Positions 62,618 through 64,000 of a DNA stretch of 64,000 nucleotides are shown one piece after another. The stretch spans positions 38,525 to 102,524 of the forward strand of contig NZ_FQUG01000008.1 in assembly GCF_900129225.1 (NCBI RefSeq). The letters are read 5' to 3'. Position numbers and translations under genes: made by a program. This DNA comes from Schwartzia succinivorans DSM 10502 (GTDB taxonomy: Bacteria > Bacillota > Negativicutes > Selenomonadales > Selenomonadaceae). Positions within the stretch are counted from its first letter, which is position 1; each line of letters starts with the position of its first letter. The notes below the pieces were generated by a model that saw only the letters and a list, made by a program, of their open reading frames with translations, was not told where the DNA came from and did not search any database.

Positions 62618-63676
62618 GTGTCAGATAAAGAAAAACTAAAGACCGCCATCAGAGGAAAATTACTTTTCCCGCTTATCGCAGTGCTTCTGCTCCTTCTTTC
62701 GGCCTGCGGCGCAGAAACAAAAAAAGAACCGGTGCACGTCGACCGCACTGTCTCTGTGTTCGGTACAACAGCAAGATTTTCCGTGGAAGGAAAAGAAGCC
62801 GAAAAAGCTGTCGCGGAATGTGAGGAACGGCTGAAGCTCATATCAAACGAGCTTAATGTCAAAAACAATGAAGGCTGCATCGCAAGGCTGAATGCCGCAG
62901 CGGGAAGCGGCGAATGGACAAAGCTTTCTCCCGAGGCATGGCACATTTTATCCGTTTCACAAAAATATTCGGAGCTTACGGATGGCGCGTGGGACATCAC
63001 TATACGCCCTCTGTCCTCCTTATGGCGCAGATCTTTTAAGAAGGATACGCTTCCGTCAGAGGATGACATAAAAGCGGCACAGGAAAAAGTGGGCAGTGAG
63101 AAGCTGGAGCTCCGCGAAGATGACAAAAGCGCACGGCTCACCGTTCAGGGAATGGGGCTAGACCTGGGGGGAGTTATAAAGGGCTATGCCCTTGACGAGT
63201 GCCGCCGTATCTACGAGAAGCATAAAGTAACAGGACTCATAGACCTTGGCACCAGTTCCATAGCCGCCGTCGGTGAAAAAAAGGACGGCGAACCCTTCCG
63301 CATAGCGCTCCGCCATCCGAGAAAGGAACCGCCGGAATTCCTCGGCGTCCTGCCGCTGAAAAATGCTGTTCTCTCCACCTCGGGAGACTACGAACACTTT
63401 ATTATAAAGGACGGCATACGCTATCATCATATTCTTGATACACGCACAGGCGCGCCTGTACAAAACGGCCTTTCCTCCGTTTCCATACGAATATCCGCAG
63501 ATGAAAAGGACGCAGGACTTCTTTCAGACATCCTCTCCACCGCTGTTTTCGTCATGGGAAAGGAAAAAACGCTGCAGCTTCTTCCATCGCTCCCTGTAAA
63601 GACAGAGGCGGCCTTCGCAGATGATAAAGGAAATATTTCTGGTGAGCTTGGAAAATACCTAAAAAATAGACATTAA
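62618..63676 (+). CDS. apbE: FAD:protein FMN transferase (ApbE lipoprotein)
   Basis: 352 residues with signal peptide and lipobox LSACG. The ApbE core shows GTTARFSV, LNVKNNEGCIARLN, GAWDITIRPL, DLGGVIKGYALDE and the metal/FAD motif LSTSGDYEHF, then YHHILDTRTGAP. It attaches FMN to Thr/Ser of extracytoplasmic flavoproteins. The GTG start at 62618 has AAGGAGG nine bases upstream; an earlier in-frame TTG at 62597 overlaps that site. It is divergent from the iron operon, whose last gene encodes a likely substrate. Confidence 0.95.
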   Translation: MSDKEKLKTAIRGKLLFPLIAVLLLLLSACGAETKKEPVHVDRTVSVFGTTARFSVEGKEAEKAVAECEERLKLISNELNVKNNEGCIARLNAAAGSGEWTKLSPEAWHILSVSQKYSELTDGAWDITIRPLSSLWRRSFKKDTLPSEDDIKAAQEKVGSEKLELREDDKSARLTVQGMGLDLGGVIKGYALDECRRIYEKHKVTGLIDLGTSSIAAVGEKKDGEPFRIALRHPRKEPPEFLGVLPLKNAVLSTSGDYEHFIIKDGIRYHHILDTRTGAPVQNGLSSVSIRISADEKDAGLLSDILSTAVFVMGKEKTLQLLPSLPVKTEAAFADDKGNISGELGKYLKNRH

Positions 63677-63790
63677 ATCAAAACCACCCGTGAAACGGGT
63701 GGTTTGCTCAGGCCCTATAAGGGCCAATTACCTGTGGTAGCACCCTAAAGGGCGCATCGAAACAATCTGGCAATCACACTATTATCACTG
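63677..63790 (-). mobile_element. IS200-family right end with stem-loops
   Basis: It begins right after the apbE stop. On the minus strand the order is GCGCCCTTTAGGGTGC, GGCCCTTATAGGGCC and AACCACCCG/CGGGTGGTT, ending in TTGAT. Consecutive hairpins next to the end are typical of IS200/IS605 elements and may also form a guide-like RNA. The rest of the element lies to the right. Confidence 0.7.
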
Positions 63791-63792
63791 GC

Positions 63793-63816
63793 AGCCCCCT
63801 ACTCGGGGGCTTTTTT
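63793..63816 (+). terminator. Terminator hairpin at the end of the IS200 transposase gene
   Basis: AGCCCCC, loop TACTC, GGGGGCT and TTTTTT in the plus direction. It would stop transcripts of apbE from entering the element. Confidence 0.75.
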
Positions 63817-63817
63817 C

Positions 63818-64000
63818 TTAGCCTTTTTTCTCTCGCTTCCCCGTAAACGGGTCCACTGATTCAAATAAACTTAATTGATCATTTGCAATATCATCCTGCA
63901 ATTGGTTCTGTATATATTCTTTAATCGCGTTTTCGTATTTACCAACTGTGTCAACATAATACCCACGACACCAAAAATGCCGATTTCCATACTTGTATTT
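63818..64000 (-). CDS. tnpA: IS200-family Y1 transposase TnpA, C-terminal 60 residues (cut by the right edge)
   Basis: The frame is open from the window edge to TAA at 63818. The segment NRHFWCRGYYVDTVGKYEN contains the catalytic tyrosine region of single-strand Y1 transposases, and the end DDIANDQLSLFESVDPFTG is typical of the IS200 family. No tnpB is seen on this side. The element abuts apbE without disrupting it. Confidence 0.88.
   Translation of the reverse strand, partial: KYKYGNRHFWCRGYYVDTVGKYENAIKEYIQNQLQDDIANDQLSLFESVDPFTGKREKKG

Overview
The window looks like chromosomal DNA of an anaerobic, Gram-negative-staining Firmicute of the class Negativicutes, most likely Selenomonadaceae (Selenomonas or a close relative). 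The reasons are the mix of outer-membrane functions (TonB/ExbB/ExbD, a TonB-dependent receptor, an AsmA-like protein, an autotransporter-like surface protein) with Firmicutes-style genes (sufCBDSU with SufU, strong AGGAGG ribosome sites, frequent GTG/TTG starts), and strictly anaerobic enzymes (class III ribonucleotide reductase, [FeFe] hydrogenase, several radical SAM enzymes). The genus is inference; there is no rRNA or tRNA in the window.

Layout. 1-1.25 kb: start of a surface adhesin carrying a poly-G tract, preceded by a short hydrophobic peptide ORF and a hairpin attenuator. 1.4-3.3 kb: a tandem block of long GC-rich nested repeats (family R1). 3.5-4.8 kb: AAA ATPase/DUF4143. 5.1-9.8 kb: nrdD (split, with its glycyl-radical domain as a separate small gene), nrdG, a membrane protein and an IMPACT/YigZ gene; nrdD has paired NrdR boxes and DnaA boxes upstream. 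9.8-11.3 kb: a second DUF4143 ATPase bracketed by 40-47 bp palindromes. 11.3-16.1 kb: the sufCBDSU operon (minus strand). 16.2-24.4 kb: methyltransferase fusion, CBS protein, flavin reductase-rubredoxin, TonB receptor, HD-GYP phosphodiesterase with periplasmic binding domains. 24.6-34.3 kb: TrxB-like oxidoreductase, SstT-like transporter, pncB, radical SAM enzyme, phosphoglycerol-transferase-like sulfatase, chemotaxis receptor. 34.3-40.8 kb: TPR-like membrane protein, Amt-PII fusion, an unrecognised tandem-repeat protein with a strong promoter, radical SAM enzyme, and a membrane protein with a RelA/SpoT-like C-terminus. 40.8-44.7 kb: an accessory island (methyltransferase, HNH nuclease, DinJ/YafQ toxin-antitoxin) set between R1/R2 repeats. 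44.7-53.5 kb: AsmA-like protein, DUF2905, a Tat-exported [FeFe] hydrogenase with cytochrome b, two IRG-like GTPases, a hybrid histidine kinase. 53.6-63.7 kb: a Fur-type iron-uptake locus: exbB-exbD-tonB-ftr1-p19-DUF2318-two FtsX permeases-ABC ATPase-FMN-binding lipoprotein, with apbE divergent. 63.7-64 kb: the end of an IS200 element.

How it works together. The strongest system is the iron locus. It has the same gene order as the Campylobacter FTR1/P19 system, but the thioredoxin-like partners are replaced by a lipoprotein with a flavinylation motif, and the flavin transferase ApbE is encoded across a Fur-box-rich divergent promoter. This suggests an extracytoplasmic flavin electron route for ferric iron reduction and uptake. 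The second is the class III ribonucleotide reductase, whose glycyl radical site sits on a separate 96-residue protein. Three dispersed repeat families (R1 nested GC-rich, R2 three-hairpin ~140-185 bp, R3 with terminal inverted repeats) share sub-modules and mark the accessory regions.
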